A model generated the notes under the pieces. It was not told the origin of the DNA. It worked only from the letters and a program-made list of their open reading frames with translations, and ran no database searches. Below, one piece after another: positions 61,001-64,000 of a DNA stretch of 64,000 nt. The stretch's first letter is position 1. The number at the start of each line of letters is the position of its first letter. The DNA is taken from assembly GCA_002440745.1 (NCBI GenBank), contig DJVB01000008.1:17184-81183 (forward strand), given 5' to 3'. The DNA is from Bacteroidales bacterium UBA6267. GTDB lineage: Bacteria > Bacteroidota > Bacteroidia > Bacteroidales > UBA1556. The translations under genes and the position numbers were made by a program.

Positions 61001-63984
61001 TTTTTAATTATGTAAATCAAGAAGCTGTACAATTTTTAGGATGGAGTGAGCACGAGCTTCTTAAAATGCACATTGCTGATATTACTCCCCCCGATTGGCA
61101 ACAAAAACGAATGGAGCAATTTCAAGCTTTGTTAAAAAAGGGAATAATGTTGATAGAATTGGATTTGCTTAAAGCCGACGGAAGTACTATTGAGGTGGAA
61201 TTAAATGCAACAGTATTGCCCGATGGAAACGTTTTTGGTAGTTGCCGTGATATTTCAGAACGAAAAAGACAGCAATTACAAATTCAATTTAATGAACAGA
61301 GATACAGAAACTTAGTTAATGAAATGCAGTTGGGTCTTGCTCTTCATGAGCTCATTTTCGATGATAGCGGAAATCCAATGGATTATAGGTTTCTTGAAGT
61401 TAACAAAGCGTTTTTACAACTCACAGGTTTATCTTCTGATATCATAGGTAAAACTGTTTTGGAGGCTCTTCCCGGTACAGAGCAATTTTGGATTGAACGT
61501 TACGGAGAGGTTGTTTTAACCGGAAATCCTATAAGCTTTGAAAACTATGCCTCCGAATTGAATCGTCATTATTCTGTTCGCGCATACCGACATTCTGAAA
61601 ATCAGTTTGCTGTTTTGGTGGAAGATATTACATCACGAAAACAGATTTCTGAAGAAGTTTTTGAACACCGCCGACAGCTTTCCACTTTATTTAACAATCT
61701 TCCCGGCCTTGCTTATCGTTGCAGAAATGATGAGTTCTACACAATGGAATTCCTCTCAAAAGGATGTCACGATTTGACAGGTTATAAATCAGAAGATTTA
61801 ATTGAAAATAGAATTAAATCATATTTCAGTATGATTTATCCTGACGATAGAAATTATGTCAAAGCTAAAATTGACGAAAGTTTAGCAATAAATCGACCTT
61901 TTGAGATAGAATACAGAATCGTAAGAAAAAATGGTGAAATTCGTTGGGTTTGGGAAAAAGGGCGTAAAGTTTCAAAGAGTATAGATGGTATAGAAGTGCT
62001 TGAAGGACTGATTAATGACATAACCGACCGTAAGCAAATGGAGTTAGAGTTGCAGGATGCGTTGGCTCGAAATCAAGCACATAAAGAGGCAAATCCTGAT
62101 ATGTTGTTTATCTTCAATTCTGAGTGCAAGATTATTGACTTTAGTGCTCCTCAGCCTGTTCAGAAACTATTAGTTATGTTGCCTGAGCAATTCCTCGATA
62201 AGCTAATTGAAGAAGTAATGCCGGGGAAAATTGCAGATATGACCCGTGAAAAGGTGTCTTCTGTTCTAACGACCGGAGAACCTGCAATTTCGGAATACAG
62301 TCTTGAAATTGGCGGGCAAACTCAATATTTTGAAGCTCGATATGTTAAGGGCAGTCAAAACGAAGTCCTTGCAATCGTTAGAAATGATACCGAAAAGGTT
62401 TTAACACAAAAAGCACTCGTTGCAAGTGAAGAGAAATTTCGTAATCTCTTTCAAAAACACTCTGCTATTAAATTGATAATCAAGCCGTCAACGGGTGAGA
62501 TTGTCGAAGCCAATGATGCTGCAGCTGCCTACTATGGTTGGTCCGTTGATGAACTTTGCCAAATGAAAATAAGCGAAATCAATACTTTAAACACATGGCA
62601 AGTGAAAAAAGAAATGATTCGCGCCAGAGATCAGGATAATGTTCATTTTATCTTTAAACATCGAAAAGCAGATGGCTCTTTTGCTGATGTGGAGGTCTTT
62701 AGCAGTAGAATTAACATTGACGGTGAAGATTTTTTACACTCAGTAATTCACGATGTTACCGAAAAAATTAAAGCTGAAGAAAGGCTTAGATTACTTAGTC
62801 GGTCGGTTGAACAAAACCCTGTCAGTATTGTTATTACCGATTCCTCTGGAAATATAGAATATGTGAATCCTGCCTTTTCTCGAATTACAGGTTATTCCTT
62901 GCAAGAAGCTATTGGGCAAAACCCACGAATTCTGAAATCCGGACGACATAGTCAGGAATTTTATAAGAATCTTTGGGGAACCATTCTTTCAGGAAAAGAT
63001 TGGCATGGGGAATTGCTCAATGTCAACAAAGCCGGTGGGGAGTATTGGGAAAATGTCGTTATCTCGCCTATTGTTAATGATGCCGGAAAAATCACTCATT
63101 TTGTGGCAGTTAAAGAAGATATCAGCGACAAAAAGAAAATGATTCACGACCTCACTATTGCCAAAGAAAAAGCTGAGGAAAGCGACCGGCTGAAGTCGGC
63201 ATTTTTGGCAAATATGAGTCACGAAATCCGAACTCCCATGAACGGCATCATAGGTTTTACTGGTTTGCTGAAAGATAGTGACCTTACCGGAGAAGAGCGC
63301 TTGCAGTTTATCGAAATTATTCAACGGAGCGGTCAGCGAATGCTTAATACGGTCAACGATTTAATCGATATTTCTAAGATTGAAACTGGTCAAATGCCGG
63401 TTATTTTCTCAGAATTCGATATCTTTGAAAAAACCGAGAGCTTATTTCAATTCTTCTTGTTAGAGGCTTCCGACAAAGGAGTCTCTTTGAGATTTGACTA
63501 CAACCTAAAACCAAACTGTCGCATTATCCGCTCCGATGAAGTGAAAATAGATTCCATTTTTACAAATCTGATTAAAAATGCCATCAAATACACCGATGAG
63601 GGTTATATAACTATCTCATTGATTTCTAATGGAAAAGGTGTTGAGTTTAGTGTTGCTGATACCGGAATTGGCATTCCACCTGAACGACAAGGAGCAGTTT
63701 TCAATAGGTTTGAACAAGCTGATGTGGCCGACAAACGAGCGTTTCAAGGCTCAGGTTTAGGATTGACCATCACCAAAGCTTATGTCGAAATGCTCGGCGG
63801 AAACATTACTTTGGAATCAGAATTAGGAAAGGGGAGCAAGTTTACAGTGGTCTTTCCTGAGATCGATTTTTGCGCAAAAGAGGAGGATCCATCTAAAACA
63901 GCATTTTCTGAGATTTCAGAAAAGGCAAATAAAATTGGAACTATTCTAATTGCTGAGGATGATTATAACAGTTACCTTTATTGA
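58039..63984 (+). CDS. Giant multi-PAS sensor histidine kinase, truncated at a receiver domain
   Basis: A 1981-aa cytoplasmic kinase without obvious membrane helices. My domain reading: coiled coil (1-35), PAS1 (38-158), two GAF-like regions (160-320; 345-455), then PAS2-PAS11 between about 460 and 1700. The dimerisation domain follows, with phospho-acceptor His1728 in NMSHEIRTPMNGIIGFTG. The ATP domain (about 1800-1955) has NLIKNAIKYTDEGY, SVADTGIGIP and GSGLGLTITKAYVEMLGG. At 1967 a receiver begins (TILIAEDDYNSYLY) but a TGA stops it after about 15 residues. This suggests a frameshift or natural loss of a hybrid receiver. Confidence 0.93.
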   Translation: MENNDNLLESYQKQLNELKGELDKIRQNANIDSENHSGSYYHTVLHSIGDAVITTNHHGQITLMNPIAEQLTGWTMNDAIGRPLDEVFDIINEFTGKKVENPVALVLKKGAVVGLANHTILRSRLGLKTPIADSGAPIIAPDGEIQGVVLVFRDQSGERFKNLIQEVRLCLIDYARAYDFDKFVKFSLEKLLLISECKFIFYKVLTPESTTTRNTFTALKTDSNPWSLEVENIDELVNSDGLKGSLLEKIPVKLDSISDSFQGFSAKILTEIEQLSLIPVVKNDAVSAVLGLISNETNSCEIDLELFHYLADVFYEVADKKLKDELLLVQSAQLEERIKELECLYQLTSLNNDANLSEEEFFQKAVCLIPPAWQFSSPCSAILTIDNQIYTSKPEKDRKTSIKEFIRSSEKVYGSIEVFYSDENLRFLEEEINLLKTIADIISQYIISREVSREKNQIKSLFQTLFNESPLPVSIYRTDGGKIDMVNKAWEKFYGYKAEDVVGKTVVEAGLVDNQDFEKLYQQFRIRGGLDSRETTTRVSTGEIKEVLSSVKEIRINDQSYILNVIVDVSEKKQDERLIREQQENLRITLESIGDGVIATDLEGRITRLNPVAQLLTGYSDEEAIGMPLTDVFKIFHAITGEKAINPVLRVLKEGIVVGLANHTKLISKTGKEYHIADSAAPIRDVNGQMKGVVMVFRDVTKEYEMREKIEARESMYRAIFENTGTASSLIEADGTIMVANHRFSLLAQQPLREIEKKRKWTEFVVQEDLDRMMEQHKLRRINREVALREYQFRFLTANKEIRHIFLTVDLIPGTTMSIASLQDITDLVNNEAALKASELRFRSFVENANDIVYSVSPEGIFTYVSPNWEEQLGEPAENAIGKNISDYVHPEDVHLCYNFLSKVLETGEKQSGVEYRVKHKDGSYRWHSSNGSIFKDDEGNLLYYMGIARDITQTKIAQEALIFNENKLRNILDNSADAVFISNSEGFFNYVNQEAVQFLGWSEHELLKMHIADITPPDWQQKRMEQFQALLKKGIMLIELDLLKADGSTIEVELNATVLPDGNVFGSCRDISERKRQQLQIQFNEQRYRNLVNEMQLGLALHELIFDDSGNPMDYRFLEVNKAFLQLTGLSSDIIGKTVLEALPGTEQFWIERYGEVVLTGNPISFENYASELNRHYSVRAYRHSENQFAVLVEDITSRKQISEEVFEHRRQLSTLFNNLPGLAYRCRNDEFYTMEFLSKGCHDLTGYKSEDLIENRIKSYFSMIYPDDRNYVKAKIDESLAINRPFEIEYRIVRKNGEIRWVWEKGRKVSKSIDGIEVLEGLINDITDRKQMELELQDALARNQAHKEANPDMLFIFNSECKIIDFSAPQPVQKLLVMLPEQFLDKLIEEVMPGKIADMTREKVSSVLTTGEPAISEYSLEIGGQTQYFEARYVKGSQNEVLAIVRNDTEKVLTQKALVASEEKFRNLFQKHSAIKLIIKPSTGEIVEANDAAAAYYGWSVDELCQMKISEINTLNTWQVKKEMIRARDQDNVHFIFKHRKADGSFADVEVFSSRINIDGEDFLHSVIHDVTEKIKAEERLRLLSRSVEQNPVSIVITDSSGNIEYVNPAFSRITGYSLQEAIGQNPRILKSGRHSQEFYKNLWGTILSGKDWHGELLNVNKAGGEYWENVVISPIVNDAGKITHFVAVKEDISDKKKMIHDLTIAKEKAEESDRLKSAFLANMSHEIRTPMNGIIGFTGLLKDSDLTGEERLQFIEIIQRSGQRMLNTVNDLIDISKIETGQMPVIFSEFDIFEKTESLFQFFLLEASDKGVSLRFDYNLKPNCRIIRSDEVKIDSIFTNLIKNAIKYTDEGYITISLISNGKGVEFSVADTGIGIPPERQGAVFNRFEQADVADKRAFQGSGLGLTITKAYVEMLGGNITLESELGKGSKFTVVFPEIDFCAKEEDPSKTAFSEISEKANKIGTILIAEDDYNSYLY

Positions 63985-64000
63985 GGTGTTCAAATAAATA

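Overview
This window is an ordinary, gene-dense (about 40% GC by eye), low-mobility stretch of a Bacteroidota chromosome. The phylum call rests on several independent signs. There are C-terminal type IX secretion (T9SS) sorting domains on at least three, probably four, secreted proteins, and a gldE-gldD pair. DUF3822, a family typical of this phylum, sits beside rsmD. Short -7 boxes of the Bacteroidota type (TAnnTTTG) lie upstream of many operons. A caa3-type cytochrome oxidase, quinone-linked iron-sulfur complexes and a long-chain prenyl diphosphate synthase suggest a respiring, probably menaquinone-using, aerobic or microaerobic organism. No species can be named from the sequence. No insertion sequence, prophage, integron or CRISPR array was seen.

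Layout. 1-3.1 kb (minus): a tight four-gene surface operon with two lamin-tail-domain (LTD) proteins flanking an SdiA-regulated-type beta-propeller and an OprP-like porin. 3.2-4.5 kb: a hemerythrin protein with a LuxR-type regulator. 4.7-5.6 kb: a T9SS adhesin-like protein. 5.7-10.8 kb (plus): polyprenyl synthase, a 22-repeat MORN protein, murF and anmK. 10.8-15.8 kb (minus): a PAS histidine kinase and a CheB-CheR-PAS fusion. 16-18.2 kb: an Hdr-like membrane iron-sulfur pair. 18.4-20 kb: TonB, VanZ and GcvH. 20.2-22.3 kb: an OmpR-type two-component system. 22.4-22.6 kb: a candidate small RNA. 22.6-23.7 kb: holB. 23.9-27.1 kb: a three-gene iron-sulfur/NrfD/cytochrome c complex. 27.4-31.4 kb: ssb, a subtilase with a partner lipoprotein, and a CPBP protease. 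31.5-34 kb: dusB, a DUF1684 lipoprotein and a T9SS protein. 34.1-36.4 kb: tRNA-Gln(CTG), nadD, gmk and yicC. 36.6-40 kb: glnS and aspS. 40.9-46.1 kb: sco-coxACDB-ctaB. 46.3-49.5 kb: rsmD, DUF3822, a membrane-anchored protein and a YbhN-like flippase-type protein. 49.6-57.9 kb: two ABC-F proteins, an outer-membrane barrel, gldDE, a secreted protein and a freestanding threonyl-tRNA editing domain. 58-64 kb: a giant multi-PAS histidine kinase that stops at the first strand of a receiver domain.

How the genes work together. The clearest functional theme is respiration. The NrfD-type complex (23.9-27.1 kb) has quinone, iron-sulfur and cytochrome c modules but no catalytic molybdenum subunit. It could pass quinol electrons to cytochrome c, which the caa3 oxidase (41-46 kb) would oxidise. 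The Hdr-like pair at 16-18 kb is a second quinone-linked electron entry module. Signalling is heavy: three histidine kinases, a CheBR fusion and two response regulators. The remaining genes are mainly housekeeping (cell wall, aminoacyl-tRNA synthesis, nucleotide metabolism, replication) mixed with surface and secreted proteins. No intergenic gap longer than 300 bases was found.
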